Source: PALSA-1296 sp037143335 (GTDB lineage Bacteria > Bacteroidota > Ignavibacteria > Palsa-1295). From it: a stretch of DNA of 64,000 nt. The notes below the pieces were generated by a model. The model did no database searches. It was not told the origin of the DNA and saw only the letters and a program-made list of their open reading frames with translations. Location of the stretch: positions 1-64,000 of the forward strand of contig JBAWZA010000009.1 of assembly GCA_037143335.1 (NCBI GenBank). The letters run 5' to 3'. Shown here piece after piece: positions 17,642 through 26,553 of the stretch. Each line of letters starts with the position of its first letter. Positions within the stretch are counted from its first letter, which is position 1. A program made the position numbers and the translations under genes.

Positions 17642-18352
17642 TTAGTGAATGGTGTAGTTTGTCAACTTTGAATAGTGAATTCCATTCGGCACTGGGCTTT
17701 GCGGCGAATCGCTTGAGAATGTTACGGTATTCGAAGCCACGTAGCCAATCGTCGGTGCATATTCAGATTCCACCGTTACTGTCGTAGTGTAATCTGTCCC
17801 GAATACTGTCACAACGACGACCTCTATCCTCGAGAATTTCAAAGTCTTGAGCGTCACTCCACCAACCACTACCGAATTTCTGCCCACATAGTCTATACTA
17901 ATCGTCGTATGGAATTTTGCAGGCATTCCCGAAATGAAGCTCGATACTGTTGTGTCAAGAATAATCGAGTTCGTTTGCGGACTATAGCTGATCCAAAGTG
18001 CAGGTATCTTTACACTCGCTGTGATAGCAATTTCATTTTGCATTTGCATAAATGATGAATCGGTTTTTACTTTGAGATATGTTGTATCGGCATTTTTGAA
18101 AATTTGCGATACATCAGACACACCGCCAAACGTTGGCAACGTAGCGCCGACTGACGCTACCAATGTGGTATCAGTATCAGGAATCATCGTGCCGTCAAGC
18201 TCCGTCTGGTATTCGTGATACGTATAGCTGTCCCCTGATTGCGGTGTGTGGTATGTCGCTATGGGCATCGGCTCCGTAGATGCAGAACATCCGCTGAGTA
18301 TGAGTGCGAGTATAAATGCAAGAATCGTTGAGTGTATTATTGAAGTGTTCAT
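17642..18352 (-). CDS. Lipoprotein of unknown function
   Basis: The 236-residue protein begins with a lipoprotein signal (MNTSIIHSTILAFILALILSGC, lipobox LSGC with Cys22), so the ATG at 18352 is preferred to the longer reading. The mature part is Thr/Ser/Val-rich and predicted to be beta-strand ('TPQSGDSYTYHEYQTELDGT', 'VVVVTVFGTDYTTTVTVESEY'). No known domain is recognised. It is probably anchored in the outer or inner membrane facing the periplasm. It follows the winged-helix regulator on the same strand; an AAAGTACTTT palindrome (18371-18380) lies between them and resembles the half-sites upstream of that regulator's operon. Confidence 0.6.
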   Translation of the reverse strand: MNTSIIHSTILAFILALILSGCSASTEPMPIATYHTPQSGDSYTYHEYQTELDGTMIPDTDTTLVASVGATLPTFGGVSDVSQIFKNADTTYLKVKTDSSFMQMQNEIAITASVKIPALWISYSPQTNSIILDTTVSSFISGMPAKFHTTISIDYVGRNSVVVGGVTLKTLKFSRIEVVVVTVFGTDYTTTVTVESEYAPTIGYVASNTVTFSSDSPQSPVPNGIHYSKLTNYTIH

Positions 18353-18404
18353 GTTCGTTATATATATAAAGTACTTTGAAAAGCAAAGCATACGGGTAAA
18401 AAAA

Positions 18405-18701
18405 TTATTTCTTTATCAGTTTTTCGAGGCTATCAATGTATGCCTCAAAAGCTTTTCTGCCGCCAGAGCTGAGCTTGTAATGGCTGATCGGTTTTCTGCC
18501 TTCGAAGCTTTTTTTGACGGTAATGTATTTTGCATCCTCAAGTTTTTTCAGATGCACGCTCAGATTCCCGTCAGTTGCATTCACCTTTTCTCGAAGATAA
18601 ATAAACTCCGCTTCATCAACTGCAATCAGCACTGCCATAATGGCAAGCCGAATGCGCGAATGAATAATGTCGTCTATATTTTGGTAATCGTATTTTGACA
18701 T
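18405..18701 (-). CDS. Winged-helix transcriptional regulator (ArsR/MarR-like)
   Basis: The 98-residue protein is a single winged-helix domain: helices 'RIRLAIMAVLIAVDEAEFIYLREKV', recognition region 'NATDGNLSVHLKKLEDAKYITVKKSF', the wing 'EGRKPISHYKLSSGGRKAFEAYIDSL'. This matches the small one-domain regulators often annotated as HTH_27/HTH_34 or MarR-like. It starts six bases after the stop of the upstream membrane-protein gene, so the two are one operon. A 9-bp inverted repeat before that operon is a candidate binding site, suggesting autoregulation. The signal it responds to is unknown; no cofactor-binding cysteines are visible. Confidence 0.8.
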   Translation of the reverse strand: MSKYDYQNIDDIIHSRIRLAIMAVLIAVDEAEFIYLREKVNATDGNLSVHLKKLEDAKYITVKKSFEGRKPISHYKLSSGGRKAFEAYIDSLEKLIKK

Positions 18702-18707
18702 ATTACT

Positions 18708-19340
18708 TTAGTTGGCAATCTTTGTAATGATCGCCTTGTAACGCTTCATCAATATGATGCCGGGTACGACGTGGAACAACACGATCAAGATTGCATAAAG
18801 AAGCAAAATGTGTACTGATGGGAAAAGAATCATCACGATTGCTCCTGCCCACCATCCGTATCCGATGTTGCTCAACCACTTCAAGTCATTTGCAATTCCG
18901 CTCAGGAAATATGCAATGCCAATGATGATCGCTGTGATGAAGCAAATGTAGTATTGATGAATCGGCGGTACGTCGTTGATGTTCATGTTGTCGCGCACGA
19001 TGATCAGTACTACCGTCAATCCGATTGCCATACCACATGCTCCCCAGATCGCGCCTTGAATGCGATCCACGAAACTGCGGGTACGTGCGGCTTTCTTCTT
19101 TTTGTCCTTGACAAAATAAATGATTGTCGCCCAACCGAGAAGGCTGAGTCCTAACCAGATATAGCCGACATAGAGTTCGGTCTGTGTCATTGCCGAGATG
19201 TAGGTCAGCGTCATCCCCAGTGCGACGATGACTCCCCACAGGATATACGGCTTGCCATCTTCAACGAAACTCTCCCGACTTTCCGAGATGATCTTCTTAA
19301 TAAATGCGAGTTCTTCTATTGCTTGTGATTGTGTTTCCAT
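18708..19340 (-). CDS. Multi-pass membrane protein of unknown function, partner of the winged-helix regulator
   Basis: The 210-residue protein has a soluble N-terminal helix (METQSQAIEELAFIKKIISESRE) and about five to six membrane segments, starting 'YILWGVIVALGMTLTYISAM' and 'YVGYIWLGLSLLGWATIIYFV'. The ATG at 19340 is chosen because the upstream in-frame extension is Pro/Lys-rich, unlike protein, and overlaps a T11G9 homopolymer. It is the first gene of a two-gene operon with the winged-helix regulator. Membrane protein plus small HTH pairs of this sort are common in Bacteroidota, but the function is not established. Confidence 0.7.
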   Translation of the reverse strand: METQSQAIEELAFIKKIISESRESFVEDGKPYILWGVIVALGMTLTYISAMTQTELYVGYIWLGLSLLGWATIIYFVKDKKKKAARTRSFVDRIQGAIWGACGMAIGLTVVLIIVRDNMNINDVPPIHQYYICFITAIIIGIAYFLSGIANDLKWLSNIGYGWWAGAIVMILFPSVHILLLYAILIVLFHVVPGIILMKRYKAIITKIAN

Positions 19341-19360
19341 GATGTTTAATAAGCGTTTAG

Positions 19361-19389
19361 TAAAGTGCTTTGTAATATACAGCACTTTA
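19361..19389. promoter_or_regulatory. Inverted repeat, candidate operator of the membrane protein/regulator operon
   Basis: TAAAGTGCT (19361-19369) and AGCACTTTA (19381-19389) are perfect 9-bp inverted arms with an 11-bp spacer. The centre lies about 35 bases upstream of the first ATG of the operon that encodes the winged-helix regulator. The arm spacing suits a dimeric winged-helix protein. Autoregulation is inferred. Confidence 0.5.
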
Positions 19390-19440
19390 ACGGACGTTTC
19401 GTTCCCGAGGGGGAATATTTTTTTTTTTGGGGGGGGGAGG

Positions 19441-22074
19441 TTATTCAATGAGGATCGCCCGGCTGGAAGCTGCTCCGCAGGTTTGAAGTTGAAGTATATA
19501 CAGCCCTGCCGGAATACTATGAATAGAAACAACTTCCTCAAGGCGCCCTTCTATATTCGTCTTAGGGATAACCACTCGTCCCAACACGTCAAATAACTCA
19601 AACGATGCGACCGTACTTGAACTTCTGCGAATAGTAAAATAATCATGACACGGGTTCGGGGAAATCTGTAACGTCTCAGGGATATTCTTTGCTTGCTCAG
19701 GAATTGACTCTGTCAATGCTCCCTCGAAGTGTTTGATCGTTATCGCATCAGCGTCGTTATTGTTTTCTACTGAATGAGCAAAAAAATCGTGTGCAAATCC
19801 GATTAATCGGAGTAAGGAGTCTTGGTTATATTTCAAAACTGTCGTGCTCGGACGAGCGATAGCAATTGCAACCGTCGTGGTTACGGTGGCATGGGGCAAA
19901 AGAGTAAACGGTCCTGTTGAGAGGATCATCCGCATGTCTGCTACAATTGACGGCACGTAGTCTTTTCTACCTGACGCGACGAAAGTGTATCGTTGGGACG
20001 TGTTTTGAGGATCATTACTGATTGTCCATTGACGAAACGAACTCAAACCCAGACGATTCGAAAAGTATTTACTTTTCGCACCATAGCCTCCGAGTGAAAT
20101 ACTATCATCGTTTGCAATTAATTGGTTATTGATTGTGACTGGGGTCTCCACAAAGGCGACGCCGAGACAGCCATAGATTCCTGGCGGAGTCGCACTGAAG
20201 TTCTGACCAGACCACTGCCGTCCGAGCTTCAACATCGACGGATTCTCATGAAAGATAGAACTAACGGTAAAATTATTTGCACAGTCAACAGAATCTTGGT
20301 GTAAAAGCCCGAAATATGAATTTGAATTGCTTGACGCAGTACCGCCTGGGCCTAAATCTGGGTCAATTGCGGGTGCGATATAACATTCTCGGAGTGTATC
20401 ATTCGAAGCGTTACCAATTTTGTACCGTACAAAAATGAAATCTTTGTATGGCGAATAGCCCCATGAGAATATTGACTCTTGGATATTCAGTCCGAGCGGA
20501 TAACCACCTCCGCTCACAAATTCTGGATTTGCTGTCGTATCAAAATCTGTGTATGAGTTGAGAATATCTTCCTGTGAAATAAAAACAGGCTTATAGCCAA
20601 GATTAGCAACTGAATCCCTCTCTTCGGGTCTTGATACCCATCTTCCGAAATTGAAGTTGCGTTTAACAGAATCCCTGCCAATCGTCGAAGACCAAACTGG
20701 CCACCGTACACTTGGAGTAACAGAGTCCTGAACTTTAGGCAAGCCGGTTTCATGATCAAACTTAGTACCAACGTACGGATAGTATCTCCCCGATAAATCG
20801 GATCCGTCTTTGTAGGAATTGGATTCACCTGGACTGAACCATCCCCCACCATTATCAGGATTATATCCCAGCTCACAAACGGTAGAAAGTCCCGGCACAA
20901 ATTCTTTTGAGCGCCACGTAGTATAGATACGTGCATTGTCGAGAATAACATGAAGATCACCACCAGCATCAATATCTAAGACTCTCACAGACACGATTGC
21001 AGGAATTCCTGCTGATTTATTTATCCATGAGTGTTTGAGGCTTGGAGAATAATTCAATGTGAAAATTCCTGTCTTGGTCCCAAGTGCAAAGTTGACTCCG
21101 TCTGAAGATGCTAAAGCTGTTGTATGTAAATCAGCGATGCCGTCAGAATAAGATGTCCATGTCTTGCCCAGGTTACTTGTATGGAATACACCCTCCGTTG
21201 CAGTGGCTGTGAGCAGACTGGTATCTAGAGGTGAAATTGCAACTCCGGTAATCGCCGAGAGTCCTGGCGCAGAAGTAGAGTCCCACGTAACACCAGAATC
21301 CTTTGACATCCAAATACGCGATGCGTGCGCGGCAACGATTACTGAATTCCCTGGTAATGAAGTCAGAAATAAAATATTTTCCTTGATTTGGAATGTGTAT
21401 CGCAATGTCCATTGCGACAAGTTTTGATTGGGAACGTATAAGGTTTGTGTCGTAACACTATTTTGCCGATGAGATGAAACGGCAGCACCGAATTTTGAGA
21501 GGGCAGTGAAATACTCAACTGTCCCTCTCGGAGCTTTCACCATCGCCATCCAAGCACCACCGCTCGTGCTCGCGAATAACCCAGAGTCTGCGCCAACCAA
21601 CTGCTGACCATTTGGTAGAGGAGTATTTACACGAGAAGTGAATCGTGCATGGACGGGAACATCCGTCCACGTATCGGATGTATCCGAGCGTTTGTGAAGT
21701 CCAAGAGGCAGACCGTTTAGTGATCTTATAGTCGAGACATAAATGTCTCTGGTTTTAGTATTGCCGGATATAGAAACGAGGCTATCACTCTCGCTCCCTA
21801 AATCAGTCCACGGGTTTGCATCACCGTTTTCTAGTGGAAAGTATTTCTTTGCGGCAAACCAGATCCCGCCGCCAAAGATATAACTATTTGACGTACCACG
21901 TGGCCAGTTCAAACCAGCAATGGCATCATGGTTGAAGACGACACCTTTATTTGAGACAAAGAAATCGAGGTTACTCTGACTGCTCCGAACTAAACGAATC
22001 CCTTGCGCAGAGGAATCATGTAGGCAAAAAGTTATGATAGCGAAGGTCGCAAGCCATACCGAATTCTTTCTCAT
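19441..22074 (-). CDS. T9SS-secreted beta-propeller protein (sortilin/BNR-like repeats)
   Basis: The 877-residue protein begins with a signal peptide (MRKNSVWLATFAIITFCLHD, then SSAQG), which supports the ATG at 22074. The first ~400 residues contain repeats such as 'IWMSKDSGVTWDSTSAPG' and 'VFHTSNLGKTWTSYSDG', the Asp-box-like strands of sortilin/photosystem-type propellers. A long middle region (~400-790) is of unknown fold. The last ~75 residues are a T9SS type A sorting domain ('LQISPNPCHDYFTIRR', 'ELFDVLGRVV', 'IPAGLYILQLQ'). It is predicted to be exported to the surface. Ligands are unknown. A homopolymer T11G9 tract follows the gene. Confidence 0.8.
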   Translation of the reverse strand: MRKNSVWLATFAIITFCLHDSSAQGIRLVRSSQSNLDFFVSNKGVVFNHDAIAGLNWPRGTSNSYIFGGGIWFAAKKYFPLENGDANPWTDLGSESDSLVSISGNTKTRDIYVSTIRSLNGLPLGLHKRSDTSDTWTDVPVHARFTSRVNTPLPNGQQLVGADSGLFASTSGGAWMAMVKAPRGTVEYFTALSKFGAAVSSHRQNSVTTQTLYVPNQNLSQWTLRYTFQIKENILFLTSLPGNSVIVAAHASRIWMSKDSGVTWDSTSAPGLSAITGVAISPLDTSLLTATATEGVFHTSNLGKTWTSYSDGIADLHTTALASSDGVNFALGTKTGIFTLNYSPSLKHSWINKSAGIPAIVSVRVLDIDAGGDLHVILDNARIYTTWRSKEFVPGLSTVCELGYNPDNGGGWFSPGESNSYKDGSDLSGRYYPYVGTKFDHETGLPKVQDSVTPSVRWPVWSSTIGRDSVKRNFNFGRWVSRPEERDSVANLGYKPVFISQEDILNSYTDFDTTANPEFVSGGGYPLGLNIQESIFSWGYSPYKDFIFVRYKIGNASNDTLRECYIAPAIDPDLGPGGTASSNSNSYFGLLHQDSVDCANNFTVSSIFHENPSMLKLGRQWSGQNFSATPPGIYGCLGVAFVETPVTINNQLIANDDSISLGGYGAKSKYFSNRLGLSSFRQWTISNDPQNTSQRYTFVASGRKDYVPSIVADMRMILSTGPFTLLPHATVTTTVAIAIARPSTTVLKYNQDSLLRLIGFAHDFFAHSVENNNDADAITIKHFEGALTESIPEQAKNIPETLQISPNPCHDYFTIRRSSSTVASFELFDVLGRVVIPKTNIEGRLEEVVSIHSIPAGLYILQLQTCGAASSRAILIE

Positions 22075-22247
22075 GGCAATAAAATCTTGATGAATTGGTA
22101 TCTCAACAACACCCCGAAAGGAGAATTGTTTCACCGTTGTCAAAAAACTACTTTAGTCGCAGTAGATCATAACCATCAGCTCCTTCGGGGACGTAACCGC
22201 CCCTCTGGGCGTTTGGTGCGATTGCAAATACAACGAATAAAGACTGG

Positions 22248-24140
22248 ATGCCGATTCTCTCAATAGATAAAATAAGTAAGGATTTTCGGCATAAGCCGCT
22301 TTTTAGTGACGTAACCTTCAGTATTGATTGGTCGGAGAGGCTCGGGCTTATTGGTACAAATGGCAGTGGCAAGACTACGCTGATGCGCATTCTCTCGGGC
22401 GAGGAAACGCCTGATACTGGCTCAGTCACCGTTGCCGAAGGAAGTCGAGTTGGCTACCTTCCACAGAATCCAATTTTCGATCCCGAGGAAACCGTCCTTG
22501 ATGCAATTTTCTCACGGAGCAGCGATGCATTGAGTTTGATCCATGACTATGAGCTTGCCTGTCACGAACTCATTCTGCATCACGATGACCCCGCAATCTC
22601 TCGGCAGATTTCCGAATTGAGTGCGAAGATAGATGCTGCTGGCGCATGGGAGATAGAGACGAATGCGAAAATTATTCTCGCAAAACTCGGAGTTGATGAC
22701 CTTGATGCGAAGATGGGAAATCTCTCTGGCGGTCAGCGTAAACGCGTAGCACTCGCTCATGCACTGATTGTCCAACCCGATCTTCTAATGCTTGATGAAC
22801 CCACAAATCATCTTGATGCCGAGACAATTAGTTGGCTTGAACAATATCTCTCACGATATTCCGGCGCACTGTTGCTGGTAACGCATGATCGGTATTTTCT
22901 CGATCGCGTGACAGATCGTATTCTTGAAATTGATCGTGGCACAACACAACTCTTCGGTGGAAACTACGAATACTACCTCGAACGCAAAGCAGAGCTTGAA
23001 TTCAACCGTCAGATAGAAGGTCAGAAGAGAAAATCACTTGCAAAAAGTGAACTCGCATGGCTCCGGCGCGGTGCGAAGGCGCGTTCGACAAAACAAAAAG
23101 CCAGATCGGATCGAGCGCATGAGTTAATCAATGCGCCGAAAGAACAAGAGAAAGCGGAGATTGAGATTTCTATTCTGACAAGAAAACTTGGTACGAAAAC
23201 CATTGAGTTCGACAACGTATCAAAATCGTATGGTGATAAAATTCTTGTAAAAGATTTCACCTACATCATGACTCGTGGTGAACGCATCGGAATTATTGGT
23301 CCCAACGGTACAGGTAAAACCACACTGCTTGAAATGATTACCGAGCGGACAAAGCCAGACTCCGGTAAACTTGAAATAGGTCCATCCGTTGTGCTTGGCT
23401 ACTACGATCAAGAGTCACGTCAGTTAAATGAGTCGCAACGACTCATTGATTATATCAAAGACATCGCTGAGCATATTCCGACATCAGATGGTGGCACGAT
23501 CTCGGCTTCGCAAATGCTCGAGCGATTCTTGTTCCCACCAGAGATGCAGTATGCACCAATCGGGAAATTATCCGGAGGCGAACGACGTAGGCTCTACTTG
23601 CTCCGTATTCTGATGGCGACGCCGAACATCCTATTACTCGATGAACCCACGAATGATCTTGACATCCCGACTCTCGTTGCACTCGAATCTTTCTTGGATG
23701 ATTTTACTGGTTGCTTGATCGTCGTAAGCCACGATAGATATTTTCTTGATCGGACGATTAATCAAATATTCCGCTTCGAAGGAGGAGGAAGACTGCGGAA
23801 TTATCCCGGAGATTACTCAGCGTTTCTTGAAATAAAGCAAAAAGAAATTGCCGCTGCTGAGGAAGCAGCCAAATCCGCGAAGGATAAGAAATCTGCTTCT
23901 CAGCCAATCGCTGAAAAGAAAAAAACAAAACGTAGTTTCAAGGAGCAGAAAGAATACGAAACATTAGAAAAAGAAATCGAGAAAGCTGAAGCTCGGAAAA
24001 CTGCAATCGAAAATGAGTTATCAAAGCAATCAAGTGATTTCACAAAAATCCAATCACTCTCTCAAGAACTCGAAGGCATCCTGAAATCGCTCGACAAAAA
24101 TGTGGAACGTTGGGTTGAGCTGGGGGAGATGGGTGGATAG
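22248..24140 (+). CDS. ABC-F family ATPase, Uup-like
   Basis: The 630-residue protein has two ATPase domains without membrane segments. The first has Walker A 'GTNGSGKTT' and signature 'LSGGQRKRVALAHAL'. The second has 'GPNGTGKTT' and 'LSGGERRRLYLLRILM'. The linker between them is basic and helical ('RGAKARSTKQKARSDR'), the ribosome-interaction motif of ABC-F proteins. A C-terminal coiled coil of ~80 residues ('KEQKEYETLEKEIEKAEARK') is the Uup-type DNA- or ribosome-binding extension. ABC-F proteins act on ribosomes; Uup is also linked to DNA and 50S assembly. The start ATG lies in the divergent region shared with the T9SS protein gene. Confidence 0.9.
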   Translation: MPILSIDKISKDFRHKPLFSDVTFSIDWSERLGLIGTNGSGKTTLMRILSGEETPDTGSVTVAEGSRVGYLPQNPIFDPEETVLDAIFSRSSDALSLIHDYELACHELILHHDDPAISRQISELSAKIDAAGAWEIETNAKIILAKLGVDDLDAKMGNLSGGQRKRVALAHALIVQPDLLMLDEPTNHLDAETISWLEQYLSRYSGALLLVTHDRYFLDRVTDRILEIDRGTTQLFGGNYEYYLERKAELEFNRQIEGQKRKSLAKSELAWLRRGAKARSTKQKARSDRAHELINAPKEQEKAEIEISILTRKLGTKTIEFDNVSKSYGDKILVKDFTYIMTRGERIGIIGPNGTGKTTLLEMITERTKPDSGKLEIGPSVVLGYYDQESRQLNESQRLIDYIKDIAEHIPTSDGGTISASQMLERFLFPPEMQYAPIGKLSGGERRRLYLLRILMATPNILLLDEPTNDLDIPTLVALESFLDDFTGCLIVVSHDRYFLDRTINQIFRFEGGGRLRNYPGDYSAFLEIKQKEIAAAEEAAKSAKDKKSASQPIAEKKKTKRSFKEQKEYETLEKEIEKAEARKTAIENELSKQSSDFTKIQSLSQELEGILKSLDKNVERWVELGEMGG

Positions 24141-24224
24141 CTTAGGGTGGAATAGGTTTCGTATACTACGATGGGAACGCTTGCCAAGCAACTAACGTTA
24201 GTACCGTAACTAACAATAGCATTT

Positions 24225-24764
24225 ATGGCGCTTTTTACTGAAAAACTTACGGATGATATTTTGAAGATCGTTGAAAAGCGATACGATGAACTACGCAAAT
24301 CACTTGGTCATTTGCAAAACACAAAACAAGAAAATCATGAGCGGGTCCCGCTCCGAGAGGATATGAAACTCCTCATCGCTGTTGCAAACGGCGAAGTTAC
24401 TCGAACGAATGTGATGACTGCACGAGTGGAGTCGGCGCTGAAACGTATTCTCCAATTATTACTTGGCAATGCAATGGACGAAAGTCTTGCACTGACGAGC
24501 GAGTTTTGGGAATCGGATATTGGGATTGTCGCTTCACGTGCGCGGTGGTGGATTTCTGTTGATGAGCTTATCACCATCTCGAATGCGGCAGCACTTGCAT
24601 TCGGTGAGAATTCGCAAGCTAATAGGATGCGCATTGCTCGTGCAATGGATAATGGGTTACTCGATTGGGTGCCAGACCCCTCAGTTGCAAATCCTCAGCA
24701 AAATAGGAGAGTCCTTCTGGATCAAGTTGAGAGGCTGAGAGATTTGCGAAAATTGCCGGAGTAA
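24225..24764 (+). CDS. Hypothetical helical protein
   Basis: I do not recognise this 179-residue protein. It is predicted to be mostly helical ('FTEKLTDDILKIVEKRYDELRK' style heptads), lacks a signal peptide or membrane segment, and contains a possible HTH-like stretch near 'WISVDELITISNAAALAFG'. Coding potential is supported by an ATG, consistent residue composition and no overlap with neighbours. It lies 84 bases after the ABC-F gene on the same strand and converges on the DUF4256 gene. Confidence 0.55.
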   Translation: MALFTEKLTDDILKIVEKRYDELRKSLGHLQNTKQENHERVPLREDMKLLIAVANGEVTRTNVMTARVESALKRILQLLLGNAMDESLALTSEFWESDIGIVASRARWWISVDELITISNAAALAFGENSQANRMRIARAMDNGLLDWVPDPSVANPQQNRRVLLDQVERLRDLRKLPE

Positions 24765-24846
24765 ATGTCTGAACCAGGATTAATGAGAAGACGATGATTT
24801 ATAGGATCTGAATTCGCGTATTTGTGTGCCGCCATTTTCAATAATT

Positions 24847-25404
24847 TCACACCCGCACCACTCCGCGGAATCCTCTGCCGGCGTAGTATGACTCTGCTCC
24901 ATTGTGATAAGTAAATACTGTATCGAAACGGTAATCGCAGAAAATCGCACCGCCAAGTTTGCGGATGTTCGGCGGAGTCTTTACCCAGCTCGAGGTTTTC
25001 GAATCGAAGCTCCCAAGTTTTTGAAGTTCGCGATATTGTTCTTCGGTGAGTAGGTCAATTCCCATCGCATTCGCCAAGTCCACTGCATTATTTTTTGGTT
25101 TGTGTTCTTTTCGCGAGTCAAGTGCTTCGCGGTCATAGCACAGACTTCTGCGATCTTTCGGAGTTTCGGGCGAGCAATCGTAAAAAATAAATTCCGTTGT
25201 TTTCTTGTCGAAGCCTACGACATCCGGTTCGCCACCGGTCTTTTCCATTTCGCTAAGCGACCAGAGCTTTGCAGGATTAGCTTCAAGCTTCGCTTCGACC
25301 TTCGACCACGAGAGACCTTCGTGACGCTTCATATTTTTTTCGAACCTCGCTCGGAGTGTAGCGATAAGCCCTTCACTTTGTTTTTGAGTCAATTCTTTTT
25401 TCAT
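24847..25404 (-). CDS. DUF4256 family protein
   Basis: The 185-residue protein matches the DUF4256 family in length and motifs: 'LIATLRARFEKNMKRHEGLSW', 'LWSLSEMEKTGGEPDVV', 'FIFYDCSPETPKDRRSLCYDREAL', 'AMGIDLLTEEQYRELQKLG' and the end 'NGAESYYAGRGFRGVVRV'. Members are widespread cytoplasmic proteins with no known function. The gene is alone on the minus strand, converging with the hypothetical gene at 24225. Confidence 0.85.
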   Translation of the reverse strand: MKKELTQKQSEGLIATLRARFEKNMKRHEGLSWSKVEAKLEANPAKLWSLSEMEKTGGEPDVVGFDKKTTEFIFYDCSPETPKDRRSLCYDREALDSRKEHKPKNNAVDLANAMGIDLLTEEQYRELQKLGSFDSKTSSWVKTPPNIRKLGGAIFCDYRFDTVFTYHNGAESYYAGRGFRGVVRV

Positions 25405-25513
25405 ACATTATATATTACTTGATTGGTATTGACATAACAATCTCGGAATATTTTGATTCAATCTCAGTTGCAAGAAAACGATAGGCGACCAACAGACAAT
25501 GCGATGCTGTTCG

Positions 25514-26419
25514 TTAGTATGAATCTTGTTTTTGATTCGGTTTCCCTTTCCCTTTCGTGATTAGCGCTTTTAGACTGCTAGTAATATAAGACCCCCATGC
25601 GTTTGCACAAATATCAAAACATTCATACGCAGGGACCAAACCTTTTTGAGTAAAATGAACTTCGGTTTTACCCTCGGTTTGAGAAATTTCAAATATCAGA
25701 TCGTTGCCTTTCCACTCGGATTTATCCTTCGTAAAGTTAAAGTAGTTATCTAAGCATTTCCAAGCGACTCGTATACTTGGAACGAGTTCTGTAACCTTCA
25801 TGGTACAACGATGAACATCTTCGTAGTGGTACTGCCACTCTTCGCCTATTTTATCGGTGATTCCCTCGATCTCTTCCGACCACCAACCCCGAACGTTGTT
25901 GATCGCGGTAAATGCTTCCTCAGGAGTATTATCAACTGTAAATGAAGTAGTGTAGCTAAATGCGTCTGCATGGATTTTCGAGTTACCCACTTCCGCGCTT
26001 CCAAATCTATTGAATAGATTTCCGTTAATGATAGAATCCCATCCCCCAGAACAGGCTTTGTAGCACTCAATTTCAGGGACGAGACCAATGTGAGAGAATC
26101 GGACTTCTGTTCTATCTCCTCTCTTGGATATTTCAAAAACGATTTGCGTACCAACCCACTCAGCATGATCTTCGATGAACGAAAGATTGCTTTCGGTCAC
26201 ATCCCACACTACTCTTTTCCCTGGAATGGACTCGGCTATTTTTTGAGTGCTTACATGCCACGGTGTGTGGGTATAGGTAAACACATCGCCAAGCGCGGCA
26301 GTATTCCCTTCAACTCCAGGTGACCCAGTCCACCATGATCGAACGTCGTTAATGATGGCAAAAGCCTCCTCCGGAGATTGATTTATGTTAAACGCTGTGG
26401 AATAATTGTTACTCTTCAT
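25514..26419 (-). CDS. Tandem SRPBCC (AHSA1/START-like) domain protein
   Basis: The 301-residue protein consists of two copies of an SRPBCC/AHSA1-like ligand-binding domain, each ~140 residues. Copy 1 opens 'YSTAFNINQSPEEAFAIINDV' and copy 2 'YTTSFTVDNTPEEAFTAINNV'; both share 'RSWW/RGWW', 'RVVWDV/RVAWKC', 'IVFEIS/LIFEIS' and 'LVPEIECYKAC/LVPAYECFDIC'. This is an internal duplication. The fold binds hydrophobic ligands or is of unknown use in bacteria. ATG 26419 or 26443 could be the start; the former gives the usual domain beginning. It is divergent from an HxlR regulator with two palindromes between them, so regulation by that protein is likely. Confidence 0.82.
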   Translation of the reverse strand: MKSNNYSTAFNINQSPEEAFAIINDVRSWWTGSPGVEGNTAALGDVFTYTHTPWHVSTQKIAESIPGKRVVWDVTESNLSFIEDHAEWVGTQIVFEISKRGDRTEVRFSHIGLVPEIECYKACSGGWDSIINGNLFNRFGSAEVGNSKIHADAFSYTTSFTVDNTPEEAFTAINNVRGWWSEEIEGITDKIGEEWQYHYEDVHRCTMKVTELVPSIRVAWKCLDNYFNFTKDKSEWKGNDLIFEISQTEGKTEVHFTQKGLVPAYECFDICANAWGSYITSSLKALITKGKGKPNQKQDSY

Positions 26420-26464
26420 GGCTATTTGTGAATTATACTGCATGAATTTGCTGTTCTATAGCAG

Positions 26465-26539
26465 TTGCAAAATGCAAGTGGATTAAGTACGAGCGAATTA
26501 ACAATTTCGTCGTCCTATATAGTTCTTGCATTCTGCAAG
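26465..26539. promoter_or_regulatory. Two TTGCA-N3-TGCAA palindromes in the SRPBCC/HxlR divergent promoter region
   Basis: Site 1 (26465-26477) is TTGCA-AAA-TGCAA. Site 2 (26525-26539) is CTTGCA-TTC-TGCAAG. Their centres are 61 bp apart, about six helical turns. They lie between the divergent SRPBCC gene and an HxlR-family gene, close to both starts. HxlR proteins bind inverted repeats as dimers, so these are strong candidates for its operators. Confidence 0.6.
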
Positions 26540-26553
26540 TACTTTCTTATAAC

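Noticed and set aside
18708..19541. Longer N-terminus for the membrane protein starting at 19541
   Set aside because: The added residues are encoded by the T11G9 tract, the inverted repeat and the end of the T9SS gene; METQSQ at 19340 is a normal start.
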